The notes: generated by a model from the letters alone, not told the origin. Counted from the first letter of the stretch, positions 48,170 through 62,100 are shown. The stretch: DNA of 64,000 bases from Cryptomeria japonica (GCF_030272615.1 NC_081406.1:266584192-266648191); one strand, 5' to 3'. Numbers and translations: made by a program.

Positions 48170-49714
48170 AAGTTGATTGGTCATGGTTTGTAGCCTTCAT
48201 CACTCCTTGCTGGATGTGGTTTTTCTTTCGCGTATGACATCAGGGAGGGTGTTGTCTTGCCTTATGGCAACATCTTTGTTGATGGCATACTCGGTAAGTA
48301 TCTCCTCATGGAGCAAGGAGGATGTGGAGGTTGCATTCGCTTGACCTATACCCTTCCTATTGAATTGGCCTTGTATTTGATTTGGCTTACCATTACTTGG
48401 TTGGTTGTGATGAGTTTGATCTTTTGTAGGATTGATGTCTCCTATTTCTCATGATATTATTCTTGTTTTCTGAGTGAGGTGGTAGCATAAATATTCAGGC
48501 TCGAGATGCTCATTGCTTGGGATCATTTACTTGTCCTCATTACTTGTGTGCCTGTTCTTTTGATTGGGCATACTCTTATCATTATAGCTTTCTGGGTGGT
48601 GATTTCGATTGGTAATCATTTTGTGGTAAGTTTGTGTTGGATGAATCGATTATCATTGCTTGGTTGCCTTCACAGTTTACTGTTCACTTGCAGGATTGTG
48701 TAATGATGGTTACTTTGAGATGGCAGAGTCTTCTCTATTGATTACCTTCGATTGGGTAATCAGTGGGGGATGAGCTTCTGTAGAATGTCTTTGGCTCATC
48801 ATTCTTGGGTGTCTTCATTTTTCCAGCTTGGTTTTTCCTTTCATGCTTATGATTATGTTGATCGTGTTATGTTCACTCCTCTTGCACATTGCTTGCTTAT
48901 CATAGTATGGAGTTGGTTTCTACTCATTTAGTGAGGCTTCATGTTTGGTTTTGGTTGTTTTCATAATGACCCCTCTATTGGATTGGTTTATATCTGGGTT
49001 CTGTCGTTGGTCTTCTCATGTTTATTCCTTCTGTGTTGTTGCTTCTCATATGGTAAGATGCTCTGTTTTATTCATAAGGTCTTGGTTAGGTTTGGAGGAT
49101 GGTGGTTGTCTTTTAGAGCTTGGAACTTGCAGATAGTTTGGTATACAAGATGGTTTCTCATCTTGTTTCTCTTTTCTTGGCTGCTTCTATGGGTTATTTT
49201 GTGGCTTGGTCTTATTCTGGTTCCTCGGGGTCTTCAACATCCTCCCCTTCTCCTTCTTTGGATTATAAAATGTTTGCTCATGATGTTTGTCTTGGCAGGA
49301 TCTATAATAATAATGTCTCTTCTGGTTTTTGGTATCATACTAATCAATGGATTGGAGAACTGTGCTTCATAGACAGGGGTGGCCCAACTTCAAATCTTAT
49401 TGGTTGATCTTTTGGTTTTTTGGACGGATGCACTTCTTCTTGGTGTTTCACTTTAACAATTTACTCTTGTATGCCTCTTATAGCAGCTTCATTTATATCT
49501 AATGAGGCTTGTTATGTAATTGGGAAGGGTTTTTGGGTGGATTGTGCCCATGGGCTTCTTGTAATGGGTAAATAGGCTTGTGTTATTTGAGCAATACTGA
49601 AGGGTTTTCTTATTGGTTCTTTTCCTTCAGTGCTCTTTGAACCAGACACCCTGTAAAAAACAAAAAAATATTAATATAATTAAGTGGTTTATCCACTTTT
49701 ATCAAAAATAAATA
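48170..49714 (+). other. LINE-3 3' part: possible decayed third ORF and 3' UTR
   Basis: Several plus-strand ORFs exist (for example 49120-49407 with GSSGSSTSSPSPSLDYKMF), but none shows the MGG start or LHQGLM motif of the LINE-2 and LINE-4 third ORF. A decayed or different ORF is possible. The hydrophobic ORF 48941-49372 is likely an out-of-frame shadow. Confidence 0.45.
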
Positions 49715-51208
49715 AATATAATAACTAATTAGTATTGAATATCAAACCACACTAACATCTCTCTAAGAAGGTTATCACACAATGATATTCACAATAAACA
49801 ATAACAATAGTTCTCATAAAAAATAACAATGTCTTAATTATCTCATCATAAAATTTATAAATAAAATGAAATACGAAAAGATTAAACTACATTATTAGCT
49901 CCATCAATACCTATCAATGTCCTACAATTAATCCTTACATAATAATTTAAGGTGATTGGATCAACCCATTATTTTGAGATTTTTATTATGTTTGAAATTT
50001 TACTACCTTGCATAATAATACAAATTAAATGTTGAACTAAAGTATCTTCACCCATTTACCTATTTATTCATTAAAATAAAAGTAAAGTTTTCTTAAGACA
50101 TTGCAAACTACAAAGGGTTTGGAAATACATCAAAACATAAAAGATAGAGGGAAAATGTAGAAGAAAACAAAGCATAAATAAAATATGTCCTTCCTCATTA
50201 CTTTAAATTAGAGTTTTTTTTTAAAAGGAAAAAGACATTTATCAATCAAAAGCATTTGTAATCAGATAGTCATGAATGTAATGCATGAAAAAAAAAAGTA
50301 CGATAGATTGCAACATTTATACAATTATTAAAAATCTAAATTGTAGCATTCGATGTGGTAAAAACTAAATTTTTCACACATAAAAAAATTAAAATTATAT
50401 TAAGTATTTTGACAATTGATTATAATTGATAAATAAAATATGCATTTCAATTACAATAAAATACTATTCATTAGGATGTGACATGACTATATGTTGTCTT
50501 TAGTCAATTGATTAAGATTTTGTCTTTTTAAACGTATAATGTAATTGAAATTATGAGCTTTGATATAGTGTCTTGATTATATATGGAAGGGTGTCATATA
50601 GAGTACATGATTAAAATTGAATGTTTTGTGATTACAGGTGAAGATTTTGTAATTGCTATAATAAATTAAGAACTACTATTTCTGTAAAAAAATTTGTATT
50701 GATAAATATCTATAATTTTGATGAAAATATAAATTTTATATGTTTATTTTGAAACATAATATTCTATTTTTATGGAAAATTGTAACATGTATTAATAACA
50801 CCTTTACCCTTTTTGCACCATTGAATAGTTGAATAGTTTATATTCACACTTGTGATAAACTCTTTGAAAGAGAAATATGGAAAATGAATACCTAGTTGAG
50901 AGGCCTCTTTGTTATTCTCTAAAATTGATGAAATATGTTTTAACTATAATTTGACTGTGTTCAAACTATAGTTAAAACAAATTGCATAAAAAATTGTATT
51001 AAGAAAAGAGGGACCACACAACTAAAAATAAATAATCTCATTTAAGTAAAAGTTTGATCTTGAATTTTTCTTTGTACCAATGCTTTAAATAATCAATCAA
51101 TTTTACCCTACATATGAAATGTAATTTTTCGCTCATAGAAATCAAGGCAAGCAGAGATGGTTTAGTTCTATTGTTAATTTGTTTCATCAAAATTGAATTT
51201 CAAAGAAT
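49715..51208. other. AT-rich spacer, nothing recognised
   Basis: No feature could be supported. Confidence 0.55.
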
Positions 51209-51235
51209 CATCTTAATTGTTTTTGATAATAAAAG

Positions 51236-51256
51236 CAGCCAAAAACGAGGGGGCTG
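51236..51256 (-). other. 3'-terminal hairpin of LINE-4
   Basis: CAGCC and GGCTG pair around an 11-nt loop, directly before CTTTTATTATCAAAA. Comparable hairpins stand at the ends of LINE-3 and LINE-5. Such 3' stem-loops are recognised by RT in stringent plant L1 elements. Confidence 0.75.
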
Positions 51257-51507
51257 ACCCATGGGTACAATTAAGAGAACAATGGAAGGACCATTGTCCG
51301 CAAACAATCAACACAGAAGCAGCCTTTTACCTCTATCAAAAACAAAAACCATCTTACGAGAGTTTATTAGCAATAAAATACTACCAGTCAGAGTATACTT
51401 CCAGTGCCACACAGGGCTATAAGCATTAAAATATAAACATAAGCCAAAACTAGACCTATCCAACCTACTACACCGCATAGACAAAAAACTTCTCCACATG
51501 CAGAAAA

Positions 51508-52872
51508 TTAATTATTTTTCCCACGGCTCTTCTTAGGGAGTAGCTTCTTAGCCCATTCCTTAGTGAGGAACTTGAACAGGCCTTTAAAGTCCTCGTCCTC
51601 CTTGCCTTTACCTTTTTCCGCGCTATCCTGCAAAAGGCACGGAGTAGTGGCTGAGCATCTCATGACATTCAGAGCGAATTTAGACACATCATGCATCTTG
51701 GACTCCATCGCCTCTAGTCTGCTGGTAATCACCTACAGGTTGTCAGAGAGGGCTTCTAGCTTTTTCCCGAGCTCTGCCAGGTTGGGATCTTCTTCCTTCA
51801 CACTACTCGCCTCTTCAACAACCAGCATTTTTTCAATCCTGAAGGTCAGGGAAGGGAAATTGGTTGGTTCCGAACTCATAGAGGCGGCCGGGGTTTCAGA
51901 AACATGGGTTGAGCTCACAAAAAGGGGGGAATGTTTGTGCTGGGCCTGAGGAGTTTTATCAGTCGGAATGGAGTTTCCCATGTCGTGCGAGGAGGAGGAG
52001 TCTCTTAGGGATTTATCAGAGGGTTTAGAGGCCAATCTGCTAGAGCAGTGGGGCGTGTTGGCATCTTTAGTAATGTCCAGGTCCAAATCAATTTCTTGGA
52101 TTTTAACTTTTTTAGGGATTCTGACCTCCTCCAGAGAGTGATTCTTGGTTTTCTTGCTGGAGGAGCCAAGTTCCGTGCAACGAGGGCTTGAATCATTAAT
52201 GGCCAGAGGTTGGGTCGAGGGGCCGACATTCTGCACAGAAATGGAATAGGGTGGGCAGAGGGCGAGGTGGAAGTTGAAAAGGCAGAGCATAAGGCCCTGG
52301 TGTAGGATAGGATAGTCTTTTCCTTTCTTTTTAGCATCAGCTATATCTTTAACGTTAGCATCCATCGAGTGCAATAAAAAGAACGGAATGGAAATGAGGT
52401 CTTTGTTCCTCAAATGGTTCAGGAAGGGGAGGTGGTAGTAGTAGAAAATGCCATACCTACCTTCGAGCGTAAAATACTTCATCACTATGTAGCAGACTTT
52501 GTCCCAAGGGTGCGGGAGTTCCTCTCTGTTAAAGCCTCCGACCCTCTTTACAGGGTTCTCGCCATGGCGGAAAAACTGGTTAAGGATGGTAGAGTCCGCA
52601 ATGCGGCTCTGTTTTTTCCATTTTCTGCCCTCCATTGAGAGGCTTGTAGCCTGGGCTATGACCTCTTCATTTATTTCAAAGGAGATTCCCCCCACAGTCA
52701 CCCTTTTGTCCTCCCAGGAGGACACAAATTGTTTAGAGAGTCTCCAGTCGTTGCCCTTCATATTCTCCATGAATTTGTCAATGCCTCCTTCGGTGCACAT
52801 GAACGAGGCCGCTAGTTTGGCTTTGAACTCCTCAACTTTGTTGGGTTCTAGTCTGAGCCTGTCCCCCCCCAT
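51508..52872 (-). pseudogene. LINE-4 ORF3, unknown conserved protein
   Basis: ATG 52872 (MGGDRLRLEP) is chosen over the upstream frame start because LINE-2 ORF3 begins MGGNKKRFEP. The domain has EGGIDKFMENM, FEINEEVIAQATSL, WDKVCYIVMKYFTLEGRYGIF, LNHLRNKDLISIPFFLLHSMD and LHQGLMLCLFNFHL. A Ser-rich, acidic linker and a short C-terminal coiled coil ending in basic KKLLPKKSRGKNN follow. A single TAG at 51733 interrupts an otherwise open 455-codon frame, good preservation next to ORF2. Function unknown. Confidence 0.8.
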
Positions 52873-53294
52873 TTTAGAATCCTCTAGCTTCTCTATTTGA
52901 AAATGACAGAAAGCCAGAACACAGAGCCGAAGCAAACTCAAGATGAAATAGTTAGGGAAAATGTGCTAGACTTGGGTTAAACGGTCGTAATAATCATAGT
53001 GATTATTATCCTTTAAGGTCTCATAGATATCGCTGGTTGGAGATCTACTCGGAGTGTGCGAGCCTTTACTCGGGCCAATGTGAGTTGACAGCTCCCCAGT
53101 GCCACCTTTGCCGTCGCTAGTTGCCACTGTCCGAGTCATAATTGAATGGTAATCATTCTTGATGTCAGTCCTTTCTTTATAAATTCATCCCCTATGGCAG
53201 TGATGACTCCGCATACCTCTGCTACATGTCCATCTGTGGTAGAAATTGGCGGGATCTCCGCGCCAATTTGAAAAAATTAACACATTTTTCTTCA

Positions 53295-56200
53295 TCATTG
53301 GGCGGAAGGGTTAGTCCTTTCCTGGCACAAGGCTTTTTCCTTATCCAGGATTTCCTTAACAGTGATTGGCAGCAGATTGGGGTCCCTCCAGCATCGTAAG
53401 CCCATCTGCAGCCTTCCTTCAGCCGCCATGGAATTTGCCGCTCTATTTCCTTCTCTGAAGATGTGGTCTATGGTGAAGTCCTCCATTTTGACCAGCAAGT
53501 GCCTGATATCCCTCAAAATGGGTTCCACTCTCCATCCAACTAAAGCATTCCCTTTGATAGAGTTGATAATAACTTGAGAGTCTCCTTCGATTTCCAGATG
53601 CTTTATTCCTATGTCGTTAGCCATTTTCAGCCCCCAGAGGAGGGCCATTCCCTCAGCTTGAGTGACCGAACTTTCACTGAGGTTGCCAGCATAGGCTGCA
53701 ACCATGTTCCGTAGATGATCCCTAATGACTCCACCACCAGCCTGACTGTTGCATTGAGTAGAGCCATCAAAATTAAATTTAAACTAGTGAATTCTGGGGG
53801 AAGACCACCTAGTCATCTGTCTCTTTTTCTTGGCGTTGTTGTTGAAATGATCAAAGCTAGGGGGAGCTTCCAGCTGCCAGTGATCTTCTTATCCATCTCA
53901 TTAGGAGGATAGGGGGGGATTTTCCATTTTGTACCTTCTAGATTCTCAGACATCAACTTAAAGCAGGTGAGGGCAACAGAGTCCGGAGGGGTCTCAGTGT
54001 CTCTAAAAATTTTGTTGTTTCTCTCCTTCCACAAAGCCCAACAGATGTGCGGAGGAATTTGTTTCCAAAGTTGAATGATGAGGGGATGATCGGAAGGAGG
54101 GGTCCAATCAAACACAATTTTTTTTATATTCTTGTGGAAGACCCAACACAAACCAAATTTCTGAAGAGTGACAGACCAAATGTGAGCCGCAAAGGGACAT
54201 AGAATAAAAAGGTGCTCAATAGATTCCTCATCCTTTTTTCATAAGCTGCATCTATTGGGGAAATGGAATTCCCTCTTTTTCAAGTTATCAAGCGTGAGGG
54301 TTTTTCCATGCATGAGGGACCACCAAAAGAAATTACTTTTGGGAATTAACTGAGGGTTCCAGACTTTCTTCCAACCTTTCGCATCCATAGGGTGTTTTAG
54401 GAGCTGAGAGTAAGCAGATTTGACTGAGAACTGGCCCGATTGTGTCTCTTTCCAGATGAAGTTGTCTTCGTTTGTGGTCATGGGAATTCTAGTTTTCAGC
54501 AATAAGAGTTGCAACTCCTAAGCCAGGGGGACCAAGTTCAGTTGATTGCTGCAGATGGGGACTAATTCCTTCCAGCCACTTCCTGGGACCAAATAATCCA
54601 CAGCATAATCCCCTAGGATAGCCTTGAAATGGTTCCTGATTTGATGGAAGCGAGTGTTGATTAACTGTCTATCCTCCATCCAAAAGTCCTCCCAGAATCT
54701 CACCTTTTTGCCATCTCCAAGCTACCACTTCAGACCTTCTGTGACCATCACTCTATTCTTTAGGATGTTGTTCCATAATTTGGAGCCTTGGGGAAGGTCA
54801 GTAGTATTCAGATTATAAAAGAAATTCTCCCAGTCCAGATACTTAGCTTTGATGATGTTGCACCAGTCCGCCTCCTCTTTAGCCAGGGTCCATCCCACCT
54901 TGGCAATTAGCGCCTTATTGAGGGCATTGATCTTTCATATACCCAAACCTCCTAGAGATTTGGGTAAACAAACAGTATCCCAGTTGACCAAAGCTAAGCG
55001 TTTTTTTCCCTCTAAGCCAGTCCATAAAAAGTTTTTTTGAATTTTTTCAAGTTTTTCACCCATGGTCCCTGATATTTTGAACATGGAGAGGAAGTAGACC
55101 GGAATTCCCTATAGGGAGGCTACGAGGAGCTAGAGCTTCCTCGCACTACTGAGAAATTTCCCTTTCCATCCCGCCAGCTTTTTCTGCAATCTTTCCAAGA
55201 TAGAGTTCCAGAAGGTGGGGGTGACTTCCTTGACCGCGAGAGGGAGCCCCAGGTAGGTCCCTGAGAGAATAGCCATTTTGCATTCGAGGATGGAGAGGAT
55301 TCTGAGTTGGAGGTCATTTGGAGTGTTGAATAAGTAGAGATTACTCTTCTCATAGTTGATGCATTGTCCCGACGCCTTGGCATAGTCCTCCAGAAGGGTC
55401 TTCCATCCTTTAGCCTCCATGATAGAAGTTCTGCCAAAACGGAAAGTGTCATCCACAAACTGTTGGATATTAGTAGGGGGGAGCATGGAGGCCACTTTGA
55501 ATCCTTGGAGCCTATCATTGGTGACTAGATGAGTCACATTTCTTTTTAGGACTTTAGCTATCATGATAAAAAGATAAGGGGATAAGGGGTCGCCCTGCCA
55601 GATACCCTTCTTAGCTTTGAAGCCTCCCCTAGGAGTCCCATTAATCAGGACTGAGAATTGGACCATGGTAACACATTCACGAATCATACTCACCAGTTTT
55701 TGGTTGAATCCCAATTTTAGGAGCACTTTGAAAAGAAATTCCCAATTAACCTTGTCATAAGATTTTGATATATCAAGTTTAAAGGCCATACCTGGTAATT
55801 TGCTCCTATCCATGGAATGGATTATCTCATGAGTTGTAATGGCGGCATCCAGAATTTGCCATCCTGGGACAAAGCCTTTCTGAGATGGACTGATAAATTT
55901 TTCTAGGAAGGGTTTAATTTTGTTTACAAGGACCTTGGAGAGAATCTTGTAAATGGTATTGCAGAGGCTTATGGGCCGATACTCCTTCAGGCAGCTGGGA
56001 GTGGTGGTCTTGGGGATGAGGGCAATGAAAGTGTTGTTGATATTTTTTAGCAATCTCCCCGTTTTGAAGAAATCTTGGACAACTTTAGTAACATCATAGC
56101 TAACAATATCCCAAAAGTCCTGGAAGAAGGCCGGGGGGAAACCATCTGGGGTCGGTGTTTTATAAGCTCCCATAGCAAAGACCGCCCTGTGAACTTCCTC

Positions 56201-57526
56201 AGTAGAGATGGGGGATAGGAGTTGCCAGTTGTCGTCCTCCTCAATGGCCATCAGTAGTTTACTAATGAGGCAGTCCTGGAGTGGCGAAGCCATTCCATCA
56301 TTTGCATACAGACTGGTGAAAAAGTCCACCGCGTTCTGTCCAATCAGAGAGTCATCAGAAATCTCATGGCTAGTTTCATCTTTAATACTTTTGATGTAGT
56401 TCCTCCTCTTGTGGTTAGAAGCCAATCTATGGAAGAAAGCAGAATTTATGTCCCCTTCTTTCAACCATTGGATCCTGGATCTTTGTTTCTAGTTCACTTC
56501 CTCCCTTGCAAGGATATTTTTCCAGCTTTTCCGACAATCTTCCTCCTCCTTCAAAATGGGGTCTAGGGGGTTACTAGTAGCCATTAAAATTTGAAGTTGT
56601 TCCATTCCAGATCCCAGGTCCTTTTTTATTTTAAAGATGTCTCCAAAGGTGTTCCTGTTCCACCCTTTGACTTCCCTGCTGATTAACTTTAGTTTCTCCA
56701 TAATTCTGAACATGGCAGTCCCTTGGATTGGGGTGGACCACCAGCCTCTAACCAAATCCCTGAAGTCAGGATGGGAGGCCCACATGATTTCATAGCGGAA
56801 GGGGGGGGGACCCTAGTAGGGTCTGTCTTTCCAATGGAGAAGAAGGGGGTTGTGATCAGACACCATCCTTGGGAGGGATTTCAGGAAGGAGCTCGTTCCC
56901 AAATCCCAGTTGGTGGAGATCAGGAACCTATCCAACCTGACTTGGATGAGGTGTTTGCCTTTCCTGTTATTCGACCAAGTGAAGGGGGCACCTTGAAGGT
57001 CAATATCCACTAGGTTTGAAGCATTGATGAAGCCGGCTAGGTCGCTCATGCTGTCAGAGAAATCCTCCAGGCCACCACACTTCTCGGAAGGGTAGAGGGG
57101 GGCGTTGAAATCCCCAGTGAGCATAAACCGATCCTTTAGATTAGTCATAATGATATTAGATATTTTCTCCCACAGGATCCGTCTTCCCGCCCTAGAGTTG
57201 GGAGCATAGATGTTGAACATCTACCAGTAAAGGTCACCATAGTGGAGAGAAACCACTAGGAAATTTTGGGAGCTAGCGAATAGCTTGCCTTTTATTTTAA
57301 TGGGATTCCATAGGGTAGCAATACATCCAGACACACCCAAGGCGTCAACATACAGGTAGTCCGCTCCAGGCCAAAGTTTGCCAGCAATTGCAGTGAAGGT
57401 TTGGGAAGGCATCTTAACTTCTTGAATTAGACAAATGTTGATTTTCATCTTAAGAATGAGTTGTTTTATGGCGAACTACTTCTGGGGGCTATTCAGACCC
57501 CTTATGTTCCAAGAGAGGAACTTCAT
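53295..57526 (-). pseudogene. LINE-4 ORF2: endonuclease, reverse transcriptase, RNase H
   Basis: ATG 57526 (MKFLSWNIRGLN) overlaps the ORF1 stop. The endonuclease carries LIQEVKM, LTGDFNAPL and SDHNPLLL. RT has RPISLCNTIYKILSKVL, GFVPGWQILDA, FKLDISKSYDKVNW, a GIWQGDPLSP motif (Arg changed to Trp) and FVDDT near 55450. The zf-RVT region lies near 54240-54510 and RNase H (EGDSQVIINSI, REGNRAANSMAA) near 53300-53760. One frame holds from 57526 to 53813 with only stops (57221, 56813, 56489, 55130, 54518, 54239); one frameshift precedes RNase H. Confidence 0.93.
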
Positions 57527-59103
57527 TTCTTACTTTTGCTAAGTTTGTCTAGGGTCAGTTGTCTGCCCTTTGCAATGTCCCTTGCCATAACCTTGTGTCT
57601 CAAGACTCTTACTATAGGTCTCCCAACTTTTCTTTCATTTCCCCCCACATCAACTTTCTTGGCTTTGACTTTCTTCTTCTGGGTTATCCATTCTTCATTA
57701 TCCGTCCAAGGAGAACACAGGGGGGGGGATACTTTCATCGGAGTTGCCAGGGAGTTTCCAGAGTACTCCTCTCCATCCTCGGCTGTAGGAGAGGAAGGGG
57801 TTGAAGTGGTGGGCACGATACTTCCAATCTTGAGAGGTTTAACCACGGCTGGGGTGGGGTCAAGGAGGGCATGGGGAGATGGGGAAGCAGAAGGGCGGGG
57901 GATGGGGGACATGATGAGGGCTGTCACCTGAGGGATCTCCCCCTCTTCCAGGGGGTAGTTAGGGTTTTTGACTGGGTCCGCTGGGGATTCTAAGATCTCA
58001 AGGATCTTGTCTGTGTGCTAGTAATCTTCAGGAATAACATTCTCAATAGTCGGCTCAGGAGGGGCCAAGGATGACGGGTCACCAGGGTTGATGGGTTCCG
58101 TCCAGATGGATTTATTCTTGATCTTGGGTTCTGCTACCACAGAGCCTTTACAATCAGTATAGGAATGCCCCTGAGTATTACACTTCTGGCAGTACAGGGT
58201 GGCATTTTCATAAACAATGGCCTAGGACCATTTTCCCCATTTGGACTTTAGGGAGATGAAGTTTGGGAGGGCTTTATTAATTGTAACATTGACACAGAAG
58301 TGAGCATACACCAACATGGACTTGTTGAGAGTGACCGAGTTCGCTGCAACAAAGCAGCCAAACGAGTTTCCTATCCAACGGAAGATTTGTTCATCCCAGA
58401 ACTCCAGTGGGAGTCCAGGTAGCCTAACCCACACTGGGGCCATGTGGTTTGGTTCTGCAGAGGGGTCAAAACTAGGTTTCCACTTAGCTATGGTTAGGAA
58501 GTGCTTTCCATAAGCCCAAGACCCCAACAGGACACAAATTAGATCCTCCTTAGTGATAAATTTGAATAGAAAGAATTCCCTCGGCATGGCTAAAACCTCC
58601 AGGCTTCCTTTAAGCTTCCAGCGTGATTTTGCCCAATGCCTGACCATGTCGATAGAAGGTCAGAAGGAGAAGAAATGGCCAACTATCGCTAGGTGAAGGG
58701 AGGCGGTGATTCTGTCCATTAGGTTGTCCGGGAGTTTGATTTCCGTTCCATCTTCTGTTTGGGAGAAGGAGGCCACAACATCAAGAGGGATCAAATTTGT
58801 TGACCCAAGGAGGGCGTTCTTCCAGCTAGACTTGGGATTCACCTCCACAGTATCCTTATCCGTCTGACCGGTAGAAGTTTCCAGTCTGGGATGGGGTATA
58901 TTCCTTTCCTCCCCTTTTGATCCAGAATCAGTCAGACTTGGAGAAGTGGAAAGGGTGTGAAGACTGTCATTTTCTTCCGTATGGTCCGCAGAACGTGGGG
59001 ACCCCGCAATAGGCCCAGAGGCATGCGCTTCGACCGTGGAATCGGGCATTGGGTCTAGCAGGGGAGGGGGGCCTCCCCAGAGGGGGTGGACATCCAGGCA
59101 CAC
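57523..59103 (-). pseudogene. LINE-4 ORF1: DUF4283 domain and zinc knuckle
   Basis: A single frame runs from about 59103 (no ATG there; ATG near 59050 is the likely start) to TGA 57523, with stops at 58660, 58222 and about 58018. It has DUF4283 (FKFITKEDLICVLLGSWAYG ... VWVRLPGLPLEFW), the CCHC knuckle CQKCNTQGHSYTDC near 58170 and a Pro/Ser-rich C-terminus. RNA-binding ORF1 protein of an L1-type LINE. The last bases ATGA are shared with ORF2. Confidence 0.85.
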
Positions 59104-59124
59104 AGAATCAAACTCAAAACGGGC

Positions 59125-59162
59125 GGGAGAGTTGTAGAGCGGGAGAGTTGTAGAGCGGGAGA
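59125..59162 (-). repeat. 16-bp direct repeat in the LINE-4 5' leader
   Basis: GGGAGAGTTGTAGAGC (plus-strand reading) occurs at 59125-59140 and 59141-59156, with a further partial GGGAGA. It may be part of the internal promoter. Confidence 0.85.
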
Positions 59163-59188
59163 TAAGTCAAAATTCCATCTTAATTGTT

Positions 59189-62100
59189 GTTCTTACTTAC
59201 TAAAATGATAGAATAAAATGGGATTTTCTATTAGTGAAGATAAACAATTTCAAAAGTATATGATTCTTTTATATTAAAGATTAAATTTGGGAAAAATATA
59301 ACTGAGTGAAAATTGATGAATAAACTATTCAATTGTAAATGATATTTTACCAAACGTTAACAATATGCCTTATTGAAGACATGTTAGTGTTGTTAGCCTC
59401 ACTTACTATTTATCATACATAGGTTTATTATTTGTGCTAACTCAAGACTCTTATCAGATAATAAATCTTTGTATCATTTAACTTTTGCACTTCATCAATC
59501 TGTTGCAGTGAAAAACTTATTAGTCGAGGATATTTAATTAGCAGCAATCTTACACATTTTCCATATCTAGACAATTGTTCAGATGTTAGAAAATTATTAT
59601 TCTTCAAAGTTTCATATTCATAAGAATAAATTTTAATATAATGTTCAGTTTGATTTTGTATTTGCTTCTTTAAAATATAAATATGATCTTATCAACAATT
59701 GTTTAATAAGAAATTCCATATAAGATTTGATGATTTAGAATAATTTGAAAATATCAATCTTGATGATGGATCACTGAGTGTGATCTAAAACGTCAATAAA
59801 AAAAACATACATAACTAATCTAAAAGCAACTCTCACAATATGAACTATAGAAAACTTATACCTACTAATTTGGAAATATCTAAGACCTAGTCAAGGTCAC
59901 ATCTAATACAATAATAGTTTAGTTAAAAAATAAAATAAAATAAAATAAAATTTTCTAATGTGCTTAACTTTGATTATATTTTATGTATCTATGAAAATTA
60001 ATGGTAGTATTATTTGACAACAATAATTCTATGGAAGATGTGTAACTAATACACAAATAATTAAAAATAAAAGAGCTAGCTTCAAACATTTTGTTCTTGC
60101 AATATATAATGCTTACCCAAATTCTAGTTTTATCTAAAGTCACAAGAACCATGTGCTTATTAAGCCCCCTAGAATGAGAGGCTCTAATCCATAAGAAAAA
60201 TGCTCGAATATGTGCTCAAAGCAAAAGAAGAAGATAGCTTTTCACAAAGCCTTATAAAGCGCTTCATTTGAATTATACATTCAATGGGTTTCTAGAACAA
60301 AGCCTTTTTTTAACAGCAGCAACATATCTCTCTCTATATGCACATTGGCTGAAGAAATGTATGTAAAATCTGCAAGCATGTCAACTAAAAGGACAAGCAT
60401 GATGGTCTTAGACCTAAAATTTGGGGGTAGTGTCTATTCAGCAATTTAAAATGTAAAAGTTATCAAAAGTGGATTTAGAATTTTTTTAACACCTCCTTTA
60501 TATAAAGGTACGGTTTATCTGCATGAATAGTCGTTTCTAGATTTGGGTAGGATGAAATTGATGTTGGATTTGGTATTGAACCTAAGACTTTGGTAGGTGA
60601 CTTGAATGTTAGATTTAAAAGATAAGATGATGTTATAATATGAATGATGATAATGTTTTGATTTATAGATGAAATCTACAATTAGAAGTTAGAAGAGACT
60701 TATGATACATGGCTTAAAATGTTAGGAATTGGGGGATAGGTGATAGGTTAATGAATGGACCCTAATGGGCAATTTTTAAATGTGATCTAGGGTTGTGATT
60801 TATGGTGTAAGGCTTGGGATACGAAATGGAATAGGTCTATGGTTGATCCTTAAAGGAAAACTACTGGATATGCATGTTGGGATTTAGTTAAAGATGTAGG
60901 GTGGGTTGGATTACCTTAGGATACAAACAAATTTTATTCTTAATGGTTGTAGGGTGAGGTTGATTGATGTAGATGGTTTTTGGATGTGAAAATGGATTCA
61001 AAGATGGTTGACACCTAAAATTTAGCAAGAGAAAAATCCTAATCTAAGAAAACAAAAGTAAAGAATTTCACATTTTTGGATTTTTGGTCTAAGGTTGAAT
61101 AGATAAGCTCAAAGAGTACACATTAAAAATTCTAAAATTATTCAATAAAAGATGTGTACTTAGTTATAAGCCCACCAATATGCATTATCCAAATGTGGTG
61201 TGTAAGTCTTATATTAGGTAAACCAATTATTTTTTTATAACCCAAGATCAATCATAATGTCATGAGGGGGGAACATAGATAGCATACCCGTCCATTTTTT
61301 GGGGCACATGTTGAGTAAATTTTTTAGACTAACTACTTACTAGTGCATTACAACCAAGCACAATTGAAAGGTATTAATCTAGGATGTATAATCTTTTTAG
61401 GGAATCTTGAATATACAAGTAAAAGTATGAGGATTAAATCTTTGAAATATAACCCATCTACAAGCATGACACCTAAGAAAACATGGAGGTCCCTTCACCT
61501 TGTGTCCTAATGAATAGGGGCCCCAAGGCTATGCCAAACGTGATGATGAGTCTTTTGAGGTACAAATTTTTCTCTTCCACCTTTACATGCCTCATCAGAA
61601 CATATGATTGAAACCATTCTCTAGGGTGATAGAATCCCTAGATAGGTGTCCTAAAAATAAATTTGGGAATAAGTTTAAATTTTCATTTGTAGTTTAAATT
61701 TTTATCTTGGTGCTTGACACAAAGATTTAGAACTTTAGTTTGTGAACCTCCCCCACTTATGAGTGAAATCTTGAGGAAAAAAAAATTCAAAAAGATTATG
61801 AGATTACATTAATTGGTTTTTCCATTATATATGTCATTATATAATTCATTTTTTCTATTTTAATGTGTATAATTTTTATTGTATTAGGTGGAGCACCAAA
61901 AAAAATTAGACAAGAGGCTGAGTTAGCAAGTTTGAAAGCAACCGTCATCATATGCCTCTCCATCCAATCAATAATAAAAGGTGGTTCATGATCTATTCCC
62001 TTACCCTAGAGAGGGATGAGTACATTAGTATCCTTTGTTGTATGCATATATGGAAATTTTGTACATGCATTTCTATATTCAAATATGTGGAATTATACAC

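Larger units (their letters stand above)
42546..49714 (+). mobile_element. LINE-3: L1-type LINE, probably 5'-truncated
   Basis: Carries most of ORF1, full-length ORF2, a 1.5-kb 3' part and the tail AAGTGG-TTTAT-CCACTT (49682-49698) followed by TTATCAAAAATAAATAAATA. No target-site duplication was found by eye, so the 5' end is approximate. Its 3' UTR resembles that of LINE-5. Confidence 0.88.
51222..59175 (-). mobile_element. LINE-4: near full-length three-ORF L1-type LINE
   Basis: Flanked by a perfect 13-bp duplication CATCTTAATTGTT (51209-51221 and 59176-59188). On the minus strand it has a short 5' leader with a 16-bp direct repeat, then ORF1, ORF2, ORF3 and the 3' hairpin CAGCC/GGCTG followed by CTTTTATTATCAAAA. 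About 7.95 kb. It is the best guide to the family's full architecture. Confidence 0.93.

Noticed and set aside
48941..49372. Hydrophobic ORF of 143 residues suggesting membrane spans
   Set aside because: T-rich LINE 3' sequence gives Leu/Phe/Ile codons in this frame. Another frame looks at least as plausible.
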